Below are positions 9,945-22,081 of a DNA stretch of 64,000 nt, in pieces. Made by a program: the position numbers and the translations under genes. Origin of the DNA: Pigmentiphaga aceris (GTDB taxonomy: Bacteria > Pseudomonadota > Gammaproteobacteria > Burkholderiales > Burkholderiaceae_B); assembly GCF_008119665.1 (NCBI RefSeq), contig NZ_CP043046.1, forward strand, positions 868,001 to 932,000, read 5' to 3'. Under the pieces are notes generated by a model. That model ran no database searches. It was not told the origin of the DNA and was given only the letters and a program-made list of their open reading frames with translations. Numbering within the stretch: position 1 is the stretch's first letter; each line of letters starts with the position of its first letter.

Positions 9945-11713
9945 AACGCGTTGCTTTCAGCACCAATCCGATGCTCAGGCTGGGCTTGCCCGCCTGGCGT
10001 TCGCGTTTTGTCCTCTTCCTGTTGTTCGCAGGTTTCCTGGCACTTGGCGCGCGCGCCATGTACTTGCAGGGCTTGTTTACCGATTTCCTTCAAAAGCAAG
10101 GCGAGTCGCGCTACGCCCGCACGCTTGAATTGCCGCCGACGCGTGGAAAGATCAGTGATCGCAACGGTGTGGTTCTAGCATCAAGTGTGCCTGCACGTGC
10201 GATCTGGGCAATTCCAGAAGACGTGAAGGCGACACCGGCCAAACAGGCCGAGTTGGCAAATCTGCTTGGTCAGCCGCTGCGCGATGTGCAGCGGCGTTTG
10301 TCCAATGAAGACCGCACTTTTGTCTATCTGAAGCGGCAGGTGCCGCTCGACATTGCGGAAAAAATTGCAGCGCTTGGTATTGAAGGGGTTCACCAGCAAC
10401 GGGAAACCCTGCGTACCTATCCGGAAGGTGAAGTCGTTGCCCACCTGCTGGGCTTCACCAATATCGAAAGCCACGGTCAGGAAGGCATGGAGCTTGAGTA
10501 CGACTCGCAGCTTGCCGGCCAGCCGGGCAGTCGCCGAGTGATCAAGGACCGGATCGGCCGCGTGGTGGAAGATGTGCAGGCAGTGCGTGAGCCTGTGCAC
10601 GGTCATGACATCACCCTGTCGATCGACAGCCGTATTCAATACCTGGCGTTTTCGCAGTTGAAGGCCGCTGTCGAGGAACACAACGCCAAGGGGGGCGCGG
10701 CCATTGTGGCCGATGCGCGCACGGGCGAAATCCTGGCGCTGGTCAATCTGCCCACCTACGATCCGAATCAGCGTGCCGGCCTGACTGGCGCGCAACTGCG
10801 CAATCGTGCGCTGACCGACACCTTCGAGCCCGGCTCGACCATGAAGCCGTTCACGGTGGCGCTTGCGCTGGAACTTGGCCGCATCAAGGCCAATTCCACC
10901 TTCGATACCGGCAACGGCCGCATGAGCTTTGCCGGTGCCACGATTACCGACGTGAGCCGCAATGGCGTGCTCGACACCACGGGTGTGCTGCGCAAGTCCA
11001 GCAACATCGGCATGACCCTGATCCAGCAGAACCTGGAAGCCACGGAAATGTGGCACAAATTCAATGCGCTGGGCATCGGCCAGGCTCCGCGTCTGGGCTT
11101 CCCGGGCGCAGTCGCTGGCCGTCTGCGACCCTTCGAGCGCTGGCGCACCATCGAGAAGGCCACCATGGCCTATGGCTACGGCCTGTCGGTGTCGCTGGTG
11201 CAACTGGTCCATGCCTATACGGCGTTTGCACGCAATGGCGATACGGTGCCACTGACATTCATGAAGCAATTGTTGCCGCCGGCATCTACCCAGGTATACC
11301 GGCCCGAGATCGCGCGTCTGGTGCGCGGCATGCTTGAAGAGGCGGCGGGTGTCGATGGCTCGACGCTGGCCCAGGTGACGGGTTATCGCGTGGCGGGCAA
11401 GAGCGGTACGGCGCGCAAGATCGTCAACGGTGCTTACAGCACATCCAAGTATGTCGGCTCCTTCGTTGGCCTGGCACCTGTATCGAATCCGCGCATCATC
11501 GTCGCCGTCATGCTCGACGAGCCCAGCTCGGGTGGTTACTACGGCGGCCGGGTGGCTGCGCCGGTGTTCTCTTCGATCACCAGTGGTGCGCTGCGCCTGC
11601 TGGCTGTCGAACCCGATGCGCCCTTCAAGTCGCTGGTGGTGCCCGAGGCCCCGCTGACCACGATTTCCACGCCTCCGCCACGTGCGCCGGCCAAACCGGC
11701 AGGGCGGACATGA
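9941..11713 (+). CDS. ftsI: septal peptidoglycan transpeptidase PBP3
   Basis: The protein has 590 residues and is the class B penicillin-binding protein that cross-links septal peptidoglycan with FtsW. It has a membrane anchor at residues ~24-44, a dimerisation/pedestal region at ~70-215 and a C-terminal transpeptidase. Active-site motifs are STMK (nucleophile serine near 300), SSN near 353 and KSGTA near 487. The C-terminal tail is rich in proline and alanine. It overlaps both neighbours by ATGA. Confidence 0.96.
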   Translation: MKRVAFSTNPMLRLGLPAWRSRFVLFLLFAGFLALGARAMYLQGLFTDFLQKQGESRYARTLELPPTRGKISDRNGVVLASSVPARAIWAIPEDVKATPAKQAELANLLGQPLRDVQRRLSNEDRTFVYLKRQVPLDIAEKIAALGIEGVHQQRETLRTYPEGEVVAHLLGFTNIESHGQEGMELEYDSQLAGQPGSRRVIKDRIGRVVEDVQAVREPVHGHDITLSIDSRIQYLAFSQLKAAVEEHNAKGGAAIVADARTGEILALVNLPTYDPNQRAGLTGAQLRNRALTDTFEPGSTMKPFTVALALELGRIKANSTFDTGNGRMSFAGATITDVSRNGVLDTTGVLRKSSNIGMTLIQQNLEATEMWHKFNALGIGQAPRLGFPGAVAGRLRPFERWRTIEKATMAYGYGLSVSLVQLVHAYTAFARNGDTVPLTFMKQLLPPASTQVYRPEIARLVRGMLEEAAGVDGSTLAQVTGYRVAGKSGTARKIVNGAYSTSKYVGSFVGLAPVSNPRIIVAVMLDEPSSGGYYGGRVAAPVFSSITSGALRLLAVEPDAPFKSLVVPEAPLTTISTPPPRAPAKPAGRT

Positions 11714-14691
11714 GCCGTCAGCTTGCCGCAATGAACTCCGTGCACGAGCAGATCCTCGGCTGGTTGCGTGCGTGCGTGTCGCCCACCGCGCACTTGAGCC
11801 AGGATTCGCGCGCGATCCAGCCCGGTGATGTATTCCTGGCCTGCGCCGGGCAGCGCAGCGACGGCCGTCTGCATATTCGTCAGGCGATCGAGCAAGGCGC
11901 GGTTGCCGTCATCTATGAAGCCGATGCCGGCGAAGCTGTCAACGCTGACGATGTGCAGGCCTTGCTTGCTGCCAAGCAGGTTCCCGGCCTGGCGGTCAGC
12001 GGCCTGAAGGCTGCCTTGGGCATGTTGGCCTCGGCCTGGTACGGACACCCCTCGCAGGAAATGGCGGTGATCGCGGTCACCGGTACCAACGGCAAGACTT
12101 CGTGCACCCAATGGCTGGCCACGGCATTGACCGCTGGCGGCATTCGTTGCGGCGTGATCGGCACGCTTGGCACCCGCATGAGCGGTGGTGTTCATCTGGC
12201 GACCGGACTCACCACCCCAGACGCCGTGCTGCTGCATCGCACGCTGGCCGACATGCACGCGCAGGGCGCTGCCGCCGTGGCCATCGAAGCTTCGTCGATC
12301 GGCATCGTCGAAGGGCGGATGGACGGACTGAAGCTGCGCGCTGCCGCGTTCACCAACCTGAGCCGCGATCATCTGGACTACCACGGCGACATGGAGGCCT
12401 ATGCCGCCGCCAAGCGTCGCCTGTTCGCCTGGCCCGGTATCGACACCGTGGTGATCAACCAGGACGACGTGGTCGGTGAACAGATTCTGCGTGGTTTGCA
12501 TGACACTGATCCGAGCGTGGTGGCAGTCGGGTTTTCGCTGCGTGAAGCGCAAGCCGATGCGGCCGCGACGACCTATGCCAGCCTGCGCGCCATCGACCTG
12601 AATGCGTCCAGCCAGGGCATGGTCTTCACCTTGGTGGCACCCGAAGGGTCGGCACAGGTTGCCACCCATCTGCTGGGTGAGCACAACGTGGCCAACCTGC
12701 TGCTGGTAGCTGGCGTGTTGCGCGCTTTCGGCTGGACCTTGCAACGTGTCGCCAGCTCGCTCAATGCGGCGCAGGCTGCGCCGGGCAGGCTGGAGCCTGT
12801 CTCTACCGACACGGCACTGCCGATGGTCGTGATCGATTACGCACACACGCCCGATGCCTTGCAGCGTGCGCTGGAAGCGCTGGCACCGTTGGCGCGTGCG
12901 CGCCAAGGTCGCCGGGTGTGTCTGTTCGGATGTGGTGGTGACCGTGATCCGGGCAAGCGTCCGATCATGGCGCGTATCGCGCAGGACAACGCCGATCGCC
13001 TGGTCATCACCAGCGACAACCCGCGCAGTGAATCACCGCAGCGCATTATTGAAGAAGTGTTGGCAGGTCTGACTGCTGCGACGCCGGCCGTGACGGTCGA
13101 GGCCGATCGCGCACAGGCAATTCGTACCGCGATTCTGTCTGCCGCGCCTGGCGATGTGATTCTGATCGCTGGCAAGGGTCACGAGACCTATCAGGAAATT
13201 GCGGGCGAACGTCATCCGTTCTCGGACCTGTCGGAAGCGCGCCGCGTGCTGGCCGCTTATCCGCGTCCTGCCCCTCACAAGGAAGTCATGGTTTCGCTCG
13301 CCGAAGCCGCTCGCATCATGGGCGGCGTCTTGCATCAGGCCGATGATGTCTATAAAAACCGCGGATTCAGCGGCGTCAACACCGATACGCGCAGCACCCG
13401 GGCAGATGATTTGTTCTTTGCCTTGTTGGGCGAACAGTTCGACGGTCACGACTATGTAGCTGCGGCTGCCAAGGCAGGTGCCGTTGCTGCGGTGGTCAAG
13501 CATCCGGTGGCTGACGCTCCTGGTCTGTTGCAGATCGTGGTGAAGGACACCCGGCGCGCGCTTGGCCGTCTGGCTGCCGACCATCGTTCGCGTTTTGCCG
13601 TGCCGCTGATTGCTGTTGCCGGCAGCAATGGCAAGACCACGACCAAGGAAATGATCGCGTCCATCCTGGCTGCCTGGCATGGTGAGCCAGGACGCCTGGC
13701 CACGGCCGGCAACCTGAACAACGACATCGGTGTGCCGCTGACCTTGCTGCGCTTGAGCGCGGCGCATCGCAGCGGTGTGATCGAACTGGGCATGAACCAT
13801 CCCGGCGAGATCGATGGCCTGGCGGCAATGACGGGTGCGCAGGTCGCGCTGGTCACCAACGCCCAGCGCGAACACCAGGAGTTCATGCACTCGGTCGAAG
13901 CTGTCGCACTTGAAAACGGTGCGGTCATCTCGCGTTTGCCGGTCGATGGCGTGGCGGTGTATCCGGCCGATGATGAATACACCCCGGTATGGGATGCGCT
14001 GGCCGATACGCGCCGCCGCCTGCGCTTCGGCCTGGATGACACCGCCGACGTCTACGCGACCGATCTGGTGCGTGACGCATTCAACGCCCGCTTCACGCTT
14101 AACAGCCCGGCCGGTTCGATTGCGATCGAGTTGCCCGCTGCCGGTTTGCACAATGTGCGCAACGCCTTGGCCGCCGCCGCGTGTGCGCTTGCCATCGATG
14201 CGCCGTTGGCTGTGATCGCCGCTGGCCTGGCGCACTTCGCACCGGTCAAGGGCCGCATGCAACGGCAGACCCTGCCGACCGGCGAGCTGCTGATCGACGA
14301 TACCTATAACGCCAATCCCGACTCGGTTCGCGCTGCGATCGATGTGCTGGCCGCCTTGCCTGCGCCGCGTGCGCTGGTGCTGGGCGACATGGCCGAGGTT
14401 GGCGATCAGGGTCCGGCCATGCACCGCGAAGTGGGCGACTACGCCCGCGTGCACGGTATTGAATCTCTGTTTGCTTTCGGGCCGGCTACCGCCGACTCGG
14501 TTGCGGCCTTCGGCCCGGCCGGTCGTCATGCCGATTCGATTGACGCCGTGGTGGACGCCCTGCGCGTTGCCCGGCCTGCTTCTATTCTCGTCAAAGGCTC
14601 GCGCTCCATGAAAATGGAACGCGTGATCGCTGCATTGCGTGTTGCCACCGACCCGTCTTCCCCTGTTATCGGTGGCCCCAATGCTGCTTGA
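11710..14691 (+). CDS. murEF: bifunctional MurE-MurF fusion: UDP-MurNAc-tripeptide synthetase and D-Ala-D-Ala-adding ligase
   Basis: One 993-residue frame holds two complete cytoplasmic Mur ligases. Residues 1-~520 are MurE, with ATP loop GTNGKTS near 121-130 and the DNPR motif near 435 that predicts meso-diaminopimelate specificity. From residue 527 the protein is MurF ([13 protein letters not shown]), with ATP loop [10 protein letters not shown] near 638-647 and a [10 protein letters not shown] motif near 866. Other bacteria normally have separate murE and murF. MurE-MurF fusions are known from Bordetella and relatives, which supports the taxonomic call. An internal ribosome-binding site and in-frame ATG survive at the junction (separate entry). 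Confidence 0.96.
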   Translation: MSRQLAAMNSVHEQILGWLRACVSPTAHLSQDSRAIQPGDVFLACAGQRSDGRLHIRQAIEQGAVAVIYEADAGEAVNADDVQALLAAKQVPGLAVSGLKAALGMLASAWYGHPSQEMAVIAVTGTNGKTSCTQWLATALTAGGIRCGVIGTLGTRMSGGVHLATGLTTPDAVLLHRTLADMHAQGAAAVAIEASSIGIVEGRMDGLKLRAAAFTNLSRDHLDYHGDMEAYAAAKRRLFAWPGIDTVVINQDDVVGEQILRGLHDTDPSVVAVGFSLREAQADAAATTYASLRAIDLNASSQGMVFTLVAPEGSAQVATHLLGEHNVANLLLVAGVLRAFGWTLQRVASSLNAAQAAPGRLEPVSTDTALPMVVIDYAHTPDALQRALEALAPLARARQGRRVCLFGCGGDRDPGKRPIMARIAQDNADRLVITSDNPRSESPQRIIEEVLAGLTAATPAVTVEADRAQAIRTAILSAAPGDVILIAGKGHETYQEIAGERHPFSDLSEARRVLAAYPRPAPHKEVMVSLAEAARIMGGVLHQADDVYKNRGFSGVNTDTRSTRADDLFFALLGEQFDGHDYVAAAAKAGAVAAVVKHPVADAPGLLQIVVKDTRRALGRLAADHRSRFAVPLIAVAGSNGKTTTKEMIASILAAWHGEPGRLATAGNLNNDIGVPLTLLRLSAAHRSGVIELGMNHPGEIDGLAAMTGAQVALVTNAQREHQEFMHSVEAVALENGAVISRLPVDGVAVYPADDEYTPVWDALADTRRRLRFGLDDTADVYATDLVRDAFNARFTLNSPAGSIAIELPAAGLHNVRNALAAAACALAIDAPLAVIAAGLAHFAPVKGRMQRQTLPTGELLIDDTYNANPDSVRAAIDVLAALPAPRALVLGDMAEVGDQGPAMHREVGDYARVHGIESLFAFGPATADSVAAFGPAGRHADSIDAVVDALRVARPASILVKGSRSMKMERVIAALRVATDPSSPVIGGPNAA
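13279..13290 (+). promoter_or_regulatory. internal ribosome-binding site and ATG at the MurE/MurF junction
   Basis: AAGGAAG is followed by ATG at 13288, which is residue 527 of the fusion and the first residue expected for a stand-alone MurF. It is either a relic of the ancestral separate murF start or a working internal start giving free MurF. The spacing (about 4 nt from the AGGA core) is short but usable. Confidence 0.4.
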
Positions 14692-15850
14692 ACTGACTCA
14701 ATGGCTGGCCAAGGACTACCGGTTCTTTGCCGTTTTCAACTACATCACGCTGCGTGCCGTGCTGGCGTGCGCCACCGCATTGCTGATCGGCCTGGTGGCC
14801 GGACCGCGCGTGATTCGCAAACTGACCGCGCTGAAGATCGGTCAGGCCGTGCGCACCTACGGTCCTGAAACGCATCTGGTGAAAAACGGCACGCCCACCA
14901 TGGGTGGCTGTCTGATCCTGATCGCCATCGCAATCTCGACCTTGCTGTGGGCCGATCTGACCAACCGTTTTGTGTGGGTGGTGCTGCTGGTCACGCTGGG
15001 CTTTGGCTGGATCGGCTGGGTCGATGACTACCGCAAGGTGGTGCATCGCAACCCTGAAGGCATGCGCTCGCGTGAGAAGTTCTTCTGGCAGGCGCTGATC
15101 GGCATCGTGGCGTCCGTGTATCTGGCTTTCTCGGTGTCCGCACCTGACAGCCTGGGCGTCTGGCACCTGTTCATGGAATGGGTCATGAGCGGCTTCACGC
15201 TGGAGCTGCCCGGCCGTTCGGACTTGATCGTGCCCTTCTTCAAGAGCGTGAGCTATCCGCTGGGCGTGACCGGTTTCATCGCACTGACCTGGTTCGTGAT
15301 TGTCGGCACCAGCAACGCGGTCAACCTGACCGACGGTCTGGATGGCCTGGCGATCATGCCGACCGTGCTGGTCGGTTCGGCACTCGGCGTGTTCGCCTAC
15401 GTGGTGGGCCGCGTCGACTATTCCAAGTATCTGCTGTTCCCCTACATTCCCGGCGCGTCCGAAATGATGGTGATCTGCGCGGCGCTGGCCGGGGCCGGCC
15501 TGGCGTTCCTGTGGTTCAACGCCTACCCGGCGCAGGTGTTCATGGGTGACGTCGGTGCCTTGGCGCTGGGTGGCCTGCTGGGCACCATCGCCGTCATCGT
15601 GCGCCAGGAAATTCTGCTGTTCATCATGGGGGGCGTGTTTGTGGTCGAAACGCTGTCGGTGATGTTGCAGGTCAGCTGGTTCAAATACACCAAGAAGCGT
15701 TATGGCGAAGGCCGGCGCATCTTCCGCATGGCTCCTTTGCATCACCACTTTGAAGTCAGCGGCTGGAAGGAAACGCAGGTTGTCGTGCGTTTCTGGATCA
15801 TCACGATGATGTTGGTGCTGATTGGCCTGTCTACCCTCAAGCTGCGATGA
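14681..15850 (+). CDS. mraY: phospho-MurNAc-pentapeptide transferase MraY
   Basis: The protein has 389 residues. It is a polytopic inner-membrane enzyme that makes lipid I from UDP-MurNAc-pentapeptide and undecaprenyl phosphate. The start ATG at 14681 lies inside the end of murEF (11-base overlap) and gives [16 protein letters not shown]. Family motifs seen are GWVDDYRK near residue 110, [10 protein letters not shown] near 215, [11 protein letters not shown] near 290 and the PLHHHFE loop near 350. About ten membrane segments are visible. Confidence 0.96.
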   Translation: MLLELTQWLAKDYRFFAVFNYITLRAVLACATALLIGLVAGPRVIRKLTALKIGQAVRTYGPETHLVKNGTPTMGGCLILIAIAISTLLWADLTNRFVWVVLLVTLGFGWIGWVDDYRKVVHRNPEGMRSREKFFWQALIGIVASVYLAFSVSAPDSLGVWHLFMEWVMSGFTLELPGRSDLIVPFFKSVSYPLGVTGFIALTWFVIVGTSNAVNLTDGLDGLAIMPTVLVGSALGVFAYVVGRVDYSKYLLFPYIPGASEMMVICAALAGAGLAFLWFNAYPAQVFMGDVGALALGGLLGTIAVIVRQEILLFIMGGVFVVETLSVMLQVSWFKYTKKRYGEGRRIFRMAPLHHHFEVSGWKETQVVVRFWIITMMLVLIGLSTLKLR

Positions 15851-17385
15851 CTGAAGCACTCGAATCCATCGTGCCGGCTCCGCTTACCCTGATCGTCGGT
15901 CTGGGTGAGACGGGGCTTGCGTCCGCCCGCTGGTGCCTGCGCCAGGGTGATCGGCTGCGCGTGGTCGACACGCGCGCCGAGCCGGGTGGCCTGGACGCAC
16001 TGCGTGCCGATGGTGCCGCGATTGAATTCGTGTTGGGCGACAGCGCCTTGGTGCCCGGTGCGGCCGAGCCGATGCTGGACCCGCGTCTGCTGGATGGCGT
16101 GGCGCGTCTGGTGATCAGCCCGGGCCTGGCACCGCAACGCGCACCGGCCAAGGCACTGGTCGACGCCGCCAACGCTGCGGGTATCCCGGTCGTGGGCGAG
16201 ATCGAATTGTTCGCGCAGGCGCTGGCCGCGCTGCGTACTGACAACGCTTATGCACCGCGCATGCTGGCGGTGACCGGCACCAATGGCAAGACCACGGTCA
16301 CGGCCATGGCCGCGCAGTTGGTCGAGGCATCTGGCTTGTCGGTGCGTGCTGCTGGCAACATCAGCCCGGCCGCCTTGACCGCGTTGATGGACGCGCAAGA
16401 CGCCGAAGCGCTGCCGCAAGTGTGGGTGCTGGAACTGTCCAGCTTCCAGCTGGAAACCACGCGCACGCTGGCGGTAGATGCAGCAGTGGTGCTGAACCTG
16501 ACGCAAGACCATCTGGACTGGCACGACAGCATGGCGGACTACGCGGCTGCCAAGGCCCGTCTGCTGACCGCTGCGCGCGTGGCCATCGTCAATCGCGACG
16601 ATCCGGCCGTGGTGCGCATGGTCGAGAAGCTGGAAGACCTGGGTGTGCGCAGCTTCGGTCACGACCTGCCAGTGCTGGAAGGCGACATGGGCGTGGACCA
16701 CGGCCATGGTGTGGCCTGGTTGGCTGAATCTGCCGACCGGGGCTTTGATGCCGAGCCGGTCAAGCGCAAGAAGAATGAAGTGATCCCGCGCGCCGCAGGT
16801 CGACTCAATCGCCTGATGCCCTCGGATGCCTTGCAGGTTCGTGGTGCGCACAATGTGTTGAACGCCCAGGCGGCGCTGATGCTGGCGCGCGCCATCGACC
16901 TGTCGTGGCCGTCTTTGCTGCGTGCGCTGCGCGCGTATCGCGGCGAACCGCATCGCGTGGAATTCCTGCGCAATATTCTTGGCGTCGATTTCATCGACGA
17001 CAGCAAGGGCACCAACGTGGGTGCCACCGTGGCCGCGCTCGAAGGTCTGGGCCAGCGCGTGGTGCTGATCGCTGGTGGCGTAGGCAAGGGCCAGGATTTC
17101 TCGCCGCTGGTGCGACCGGTTGCCTTGCACGCTCGCGCCGTGTTGCTGATTGGCCGTGATGGCCCGGTGATCGGCGAGGCCCTGGCAGATACCGGTGTGC
17201 CGTGCATCACCGCCGACAGCCTGCCGGCAGCAGTCATTGCCTCACTGGACTACGCTCAGGAAGGCGACGCCGTGCTCTTGTCGCCGGCCTGCGCCAGCTT
17301 CGACATGTTCCGCAGTTACGCCCATCGCGCGCAGGTATTTGCTGACGCGGTGACCGAGCTTGCCAACGACAAGGGTCAGGTCTGA
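15847..17385 (+). CDS. murD: UDP-N-acetylmuramoyl-L-alanine:D-glutamate ligase
   Basis: The protein has 512 residues and adds D-glutamate in the cytoplasm. The N-terminal Rossmann-like domain has [12 protein letters not shown] near residue 18, the ATP loop GTNGKTT is near 143, and the C-terminal ligase domain has DDSKGTN near 384. It is about 70 residues longer than the E. coli enzyme. Part of the excess is a charged insertion near residues 278-315 (KRKKNE). It overlaps mraY by ATGA. Confidence 0.95.
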   Translation: MTEALESIVPAPLTLIVGLGETGLASARWCLRQGDRLRVVDTRAEPGGLDALRADGAAIEFVLGDSALVPGAAEPMLDPRLLDGVARLVISPGLAPQRAPAKALVDAANAAGIPVVGEIELFAQALAALRTDNAYAPRMLAVTGTNGKTTVTAMAAQLVEASGLSVRAAGNISPAALTALMDAQDAEALPQVWVLELSSFQLETTRTLAVDAAVVLNLTQDHLDWHDSMADYAAAKARLLTAARVAIVNRDDPAVVRMVEKLEDLGVRSFGHDLPVLEGDMGVDHGHGVAWLAESADRGFDAEPVKRKKNEVIPRAAGRLNRLMPSDALQVRGAHNVLNAQAALMLARAIDLSWPSLLRALRAYRGEPHRVEFLRNILGVDFIDDSKGTNVGATVAALEGLGQRVVLIAGGVGKGQDFSPLVRPVALHARAVLLIGRDGPVIGEALADTGVPCITADSLPAAVIASLDYAQEGDAVLLSPACASFDMFRSYAHRAQVFADAVTELANDKGQV

Positions 17386-17389
17386 GCCA

Positions 17390-18583
17390 ATGAGCCTGTT
17401 TGCCGAACTCACCAGCAGCGTCAATGCGGTCCGCCCGGGCCGCACGCGCATGCTCGACTACGACGCGCAATTGGTCGTTGCCGTGCTCGGCCTGCTGATG
17501 TTCGGCCTGGTGATGGTGTACTCGGCGTCGGTTGCGCTGCCTGATTCACCGAAGTTCTCCAGCTATTCGCCTTTCCATTTCGTGGCGCGCCACGCGATCT
17601 TCATCACCATCGGCATGTTGTGCGCGGTGATGGCGTTCTCGGTCAGCATGGAGCGCTGGCAGCGCTTTGCGATGCCGCTGTTCCTGGTGGCGGCGTTCTT
17701 GTTGATCGTGGTGTTGGTGCCGGGCATCGGTCGTCAGGTCAATGGTGCAAGCCGCTGGATTCCGCTTGGCTTCTTCAACGTGCAGCCATCCGAGATCATG
17801 AAGTTGGCCGTGGTGATCTACGCCGCCGACTACACCGTGCGCAAGCAGGAATACATGCACGAGTTCTTCCGGGGCTTTGTGCCGATGGCGTTTGCCATGG
17901 GCGCAACCGGCATCTTGCTGCTGCTTGAACCCGACATGGGTGCGTTCGTGGTGGTCGTGATGATCGCGATGGGCACCTTGTTCCTGGGCGGCATCAACGG
18001 CAAGTTGTTCGGTGGCCTGGCGGCAGTGGTGATCGGCACCTTCGGGCTGCTGATCTGGCTGGCCCCGTGGCGTCGTGAGCGCTTGTTCGCTTATCTCGAC
18101 CCGTGGACCGAGGTCAACGCGCTGGGCAAGGGCTACCAGTTGTCGCACTCGCTGATCGCCTTCGGTCGTGGCGAATGGTTTGGCGTGGGCCTGGGTGCCA
18201 GCATCGAAAAGTTGTACTACCTGCCCGAAGCGCATACCGACTTCTTGATGGCCGTGGTGGGTGAAGAACTGGGCTTCGTCGGCGTGATCGCCGTGATCGC
18301 CACCTTCTATTTCATTGTTCGCCGGGGCTTCGAGATCGGCCGCCAGGCCATTGCCATGGACCGCACCTTCAGCGGCCTGGTCGCCAAGGGCGTGGCCGTG
18401 TGGTTCGGCGGACAGACTTTCATCAACATGGGCGTGAACCTCGGTTTGCTGCCGACCAAAGGACTGACCTTGCCGCTGATGAGTTACGGCGGCTCGGGTG
18501 TGATCATGAATATTGTGGCGCTCGCCATCTTGCTGCGTGTGGACTACGAAAACCGCGTGTTGATGCGTGGAGGACGGCCATGA
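17390..18583 (+). CDS. ftsW: lipid II polymerase FtsW (SEDS family)
   Basis: The protein has 397 residues. It is the septal glycosyltransferase that partners FtsI, with about ten membrane helices. The start is the ATG at 17390, four bases after the murD stop. A start at 17360 would only overlap murD. Conserved SEDS segments seen are MVYSAS near 44, QPSEIMKLA near 135, LLEPDMGA near 180, the [11 protein letters not shown] periplasmic loop near 280 and the [10 protein letters not shown] block near 362. It overlaps murG by ATGA. Confidence 0.95.
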   Translation: MSLFAELTSSVNAVRPGRTRMLDYDAQLVVAVLGLLMFGLVMVYSASVALPDSPKFSSYSPFHFVARHAIFITIGMLCAVMAFSVSMERWQRFAMPLFLVAAFLLIVVLVPGIGRQVNGASRWIPLGFFNVQPSEIMKLAVVIYAADYTVRKQEYMHEFFRGFVPMAFAMGATGILLLLEPDMGAFVVVVMIAMGTLFLGGINGKLFGGLAAVVIGTFGLLIWLAPWRRERLFAYLDPWTEVNALGKGYQLSHSLIAFGRGEWFGVGLGASIEKLYYLPEAHTDFLMAVVGEELGFVGVIAVIATFYFIVRRGFEIGRQAIAMDRTFSGLVAKGVAVWFGGQTFINMGVNLGLLPTKGLTLPLMSYGGSGVIMNIVALAILLRVDYENRVLMRGGRP

Positions 18584-19677
18584 GCCAAGTCCAGGCAAAT
18601 CACACCAGGCAGCGCACGCTGATGGTGATGGCCGGCGGCACGGGCGGACACATCATGCCGGGCCTCGCGGTTGCCGGGGTGCTGCGCGATCGTGGCTGGA
18701 AGGTTGTCTGGATGGGCAACCCCGAGGGCATGGAAGCCCGACTGGTGCCTACGCATGGTTACCCGCTTGCGCCGGTGCGCTTTGCCGGCCTGCGCGGCAA
18801 GGGCCTGGCTACCGTGTTGCGCCTGCCCTTTGTAATGGCACGCGGTTTTGCGCAAGCCTGGGGCCAGTTGCGCACCCATCGTCCCGATGTGGTCTTGGGC
18901 ATGGGCGGCTACGTGGCATTCCCGGGCGGCGTGATGGCTGCCTTGCGCGGTGTGCCGGTGGTGTTGCACGAACAGAATTCGGTCGCCGGGTTGACCAACC
19001 GTGTGCTGGCGCGTCTTGCGCGCCGCGTGCTCACGGGTTTCCCGGGAGCCTTGAAAGGCGAACATACCGGCAATCCGGTGCGTGCTGAGCTGACCGTCTT
19101 GCCGACACCGGCTGCCCGGTTTGCCGGTCGCAGCGGTCCGCTGAAAATTCTGGTGGTGGGCGGCAGTCTGGGCGCGCAGGCGCTTAATATTGCGGTCCCG
19201 CAGGCCTTGGGTCGCATGCCTGCTGCAGCGCGTCCCATCGTCATTCATCAGGCGGGCGAAAAGCATCTGCCTGCATTGAAGACGGCTTACGGCGTGGCAG
19301 GGGTAGACGCGGATTGCCGCGCCTTCATCACTGATATGGCGCAGGCCTATGCCGATGCCGATCTGGTGATCTGCCGGTCGGGGGCCATGACGGTTGCCGA
19401 GCTGGCAGCCGTGGGGGCTGCTGCGCTGATGGTGCCGTTCCCGCATGCGGTTGACGATCACCAGACCACGAACGCGGCTTTCCTGGTGAACGCACAGGCT
19501 GGCTGGATCAAACCACAATCGGTGTTGACCGCCGAGTGGCTGGCCGAATGGCTGGCCGGACTCGACCGCGACACCTTGACTGGGGTGGCGACACGCGCAC
19601 ATGCGCTGGCGCGCCCCGACGCGACGACGCGCATCGCCGACATCTGCGAAGCCGCCGCCGGCACGGAAAAAGCATGA
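18580..19677 (+). CDS. murG: UDP-GlcNAc:lipid I N-acetylglucosaminyltransferase MurG
   Basis: The protein has 365 residues. It is a membrane-associated GT28 glycosyltransferase that completes lipid II. The glycine loop [11 protein letters not shown] is near residues 16-26, [11 protein letters not shown] near 130, [10 protein letters not shown] near 190, and the UDP-GlcNAc site [12 protein letters not shown] near 265. The start ATG at 18580 is preceded by GGAGGA. The upstream in-frame ATG at 18400 lies deep inside ftsW and is not credible. Confidence 0.96.
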   Translation: MSQVQANHTRQRTLMVMAGGTGGHIMPGLAVAGVLRDRGWKVVWMGNPEGMEARLVPTHGYPLAPVRFAGLRGKGLATVLRLPFVMARGFAQAWGQLRTHRPDVVLGMGGYVAFPGGVMAALRGVPVVLHEQNSVAGLTNRVLARLARRVLTGFPGALKGEHTGNPVRAELTVLPTPAARFAGRSGPLKILVVGGSLGAQALNIAVPQALGRMPAAARPIVIHQAGEKHLPALKTAYGVAGVDADCRAFITDMAQAYADADLVICRSGAMTVAELAAVGAAALMVPFPHAVDDHQTTNAAFLVNAQAGWIKPQSVLTAEWLAEWLAGLDRDTLTGVATRAHALARPDATTRIADICEAAAGTEKA

Positions 19678-21092
19678 GACATCGGATTCGGAACATTCAT
19701 TTCGTTGGCATCGGCGGCGCGGGCATGAGCGGCATCGCCGAGATCATGCATAACCTCGGTTATGCGATCAGCGGTTCCGACCTGGCCGACAACGCGACCA
19801 CACAGCGCCTGGCGCGGCTGGGCATGCGCATCGTGCAAGGCCATCAGGCCGAGAACATCGAGGGCGTGGACGCGATCGTCACGTCGACTGCCGTTGCCAG
19901 CAACAACCCGGAAGTGATCGCGGCGCGTGCGCGACGTATTCCCGTGGTGCCGCGTGCGGTGATGCTGGCTGAATTGATGCGCCTGAAGCGCGGCATTGCC
20001 GTGGCCGGCACGCATGGCAAGACCACCACCACCAGTCTGGTGGCCAGTGTGCTGGCTGCCGGTGGCCTGGACCCGACCTTCGTGATCGGTGGACGACTGA
20101 ATTCGGCCGGCGCGAACGCGCAGCTGGGGCAGGGCGAATACATCGTGGTCGAAGCCGACGAGTCGGACGCATCGTTCCTGAATCTGTTGCCGGTGATGGC
20201 AGTGATCACCAACATCGACGCCGATCATATGGATACCTATGGTCATGACTTCGCGCGTTTGAAGAGCGCTTTCGTCGAATTCACGCAGCGCATGCCCTTC
20301 TATGGCACTGCAGTAATCTGTTTGGATGATGCGAATGTCCGCGAGATTATGCCTTTCATCTCGCGTCCCGTCACGACTTACGGTTTCCATGCCGATGCAC
20401 AGGTTCGTGCCGTCAATGTGCGCGCCGATGGCACCACGATGTGCTTTGACGTCTTGCGCCGTGATCGCGAGGTCGAACTTGCACCGATCAGCATCACTTT
20501 GAACCTGCCTGGTCTGCACAATGTATTGAACGCATTGGCGGCCATCGCGGTGGCAACCGAGCTGGGTGTCGACGACGCCGCCATCGCAGAAGCGCTGGCC
20601 GCTTTCCGTGGCGTGGGTCGTCGCTTCACGCAACTGGGTGACTTCCCGGTGGCTGCCGGTGGCAAGTTCACCCTGATCGACGACTACGGTCATCACCCGG
20701 TCGAGATGGCGGCAACGCTGTCGGCGGCACGCGGTGCCTATCCGGAACGTCGCATTGTGCTGGTGTTCCAGCCGCATCGCTTCACGCGTACCCGTGACTG
20801 CTTCGAAGACTTCGTGAAGGTGCTTGGCACGGTCGACGCCGTGCTGCTGGCCGAAGTCTATTCCGCGGGCGAGACGCCGATCGTGGCCGCAGATGGCCGT
20901 GCCCTGACACGCGCCGTGCGCGTGGCGGGCCGCACCGAGCCCGTGTTTGTGGAAGAAATCGGCGACATGCCCCAGGCCATCCTCGACTTCGTGCAGGACG
21001 GCGACGTGGTGATCGTGATGGGTGCCGGGTCTGTCGGTGCCGTGCCTTACAAGCTGGCAGAGCGCTTCAACTCGGCAGAGGTATCGGCATGA
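19674..21092 (+). CDS. murC: UDP-N-acetylmuramate:L-alanine ligase
   Basis: The protein has 472 residues and adds L-alanine, the first residue of the stem peptide. The N-terminus is the typical [20 protein letters not shown], the ATP loop GTHGKTTTT is near 111, and the C-terminal domain has DDYGHHPVE near 336. The start at 19674 overlaps the murG stop (ATGA). The next gene is ddl, so the murB often found here is absent. Confidence 0.96.
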   Translation: MRHRIRNIHFVGIGGAGMSGIAEIMHNLGYAISGSDLADNATTQRLARLGMRIVQGHQAENIEGVDAIVTSTAVASNNPEVIAARARRIPVVPRAVMLAELMRLKRGIAVAGTHGKTTTTSLVASVLAAGGLDPTFVIGGRLNSAGANAQLGQGEYIVVEADESDASFLNLLPVMAVITNIDADHMDTYGHDFARLKSAFVEFTQRMPFYGTAVICLDDANVREIMPFISRPVTTYGFHADAQVRAVNVRADGTTMCFDVLRRDREVELAPISITLNLPGLHNVLNALAAIAVATELGVDDAAIAEALAAFRGVGRRFTQLGDFPVAAGGKFTLIDDYGHHPVEMAATLSAARGAYPERRIVLVFQPHRFTRTRDCFEDFVKVLGTVDAVLLAEVYSAGETPIVAADGRALTRAVRVAGRTEPVFVEEIGDMPQAILDFVQDGDVVIVMGAGSVGAVPYKLAERFNSAEVSA

Positions 21093-22069
21093 ATGCAAAG
21101 ACGGCCAAGCAAGCTGAAAAGCATGACTTCGGCAAGGTCGGCGTGCTGTACGGCGGTCGTTCGGCCGAGCGCGATGTGTCCTTGATGTCGGGTACGGGCG
21201 TGCACAAGGCCTTGCGCAGCCAGGGCATCGATGCGCACCTGTTCGATACCGGCGAGCGCTCGCTTGCAGAGCTTGCCGACGAAGGATTTGCGCGCGTGTT
21301 CATTGCGCTGCATGGTCGTTATGGCGAAGACGGCACGATTCAGGGTGCGCTGGAATTGCTGGGTATTCCTTATACCGGCAGCGGCGTGCTGGCCTCGTCA
21401 CTGGCAATGGACAAGGTGGCAACCAAACGCGTGTGGATCTCGCAAGGCATCCCCACGCCGGACTTCGTGCTGCTCGATGCCGACAGCGATTTCCTGCCGG
21501 TTGCCGGCACGCTTGGCCTGCCGCTGATCATGAAGCCGCCGCATGAAGGCTCGACGCTGGGCGTGGTCAAGGTCATTGCCGCCGAAGACGTGCGCGCCGG
21601 TTTCGCGCAGGCTGCCCAGTTCGAAGATGTGGTGCTGGCCGAGTCCTTCATCACCGGTCGTGAACTGACGGTCGCCATTCTGGGTACCGGCCGCAGCGCA
21701 CATGCGCTGCCGGTGATCGAGATCGTGGCACCCGAAGGCAACTACGACTACCAGAACAAGTACTTCACCGACGACACGCAGTACATCTGCCCGGCCGAGT
21801 TGCCTGCAGACCTGACCGAGCGCATTCAAGCAGTGTGCGTGCAGGCCTACCGCGCGCTTGGCTGCGAAGGCTGGGGCCGCGCAGACGTGATGCTCGACGC
21901 CGACAATCAACCCTATCTGTTGGAAATCAATACCTCGCCCGGCATGACCGGGCATTCGCTGGTCCCGATGGCTGCACGCGCCGCCGGCATGAGTTACGAA
22001 GCGGTCTGCGTCGAGATCCTGCGCGGCGCGCGCTGCAAGGTGTCGGCGGCGCACCCGCTGCAAGCCTGA
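21089..22069 (+). CDS. ddl: D-alanine:D-alanine ligase
   Basis: The protein has 326 residues. It is an ATP-grasp enzyme making the D-Ala-D-Ala dipeptide used by the MurF half of the upstream fusion. [15 protein letters not shown] is near residue 18, [12 protein letters not shown] near 72, [11 protein letters not shown] near 150 and the metal site [13 protein letters not shown] near 278. It overlaps murC by ATGA. Confidence 0.95.
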   Translation: MNAKTAKQAEKHDFGKVGVLYGGRSAERDVSLMSGTGVHKALRSQGIDAHLFDTGERSLAELADEGFARVFIALHGRYGEDGTIQGALELLGIPYTGSGVLASSLAMDKVATKRVWISQGIPTPDFVLLDADSDFLPVAGTLGLPLIMKPPHEGSTLGVVKVIAAEDVRAGFAQAAQFEDVVLAESFITGRELTVAILGTGRSAHALPVIEIVAPEGNYDYQNKYFTDDTQYICPAELPADLTERIQAVCVQAYRALGCEGWGRADVMLDADNQPYLLEINTSPGMTGHSLVPMAARAAGMSYEAVCVEILRGARCKVSAAHPLQA

Positions 22070-22081
22070 ACCGGAGCTTAT

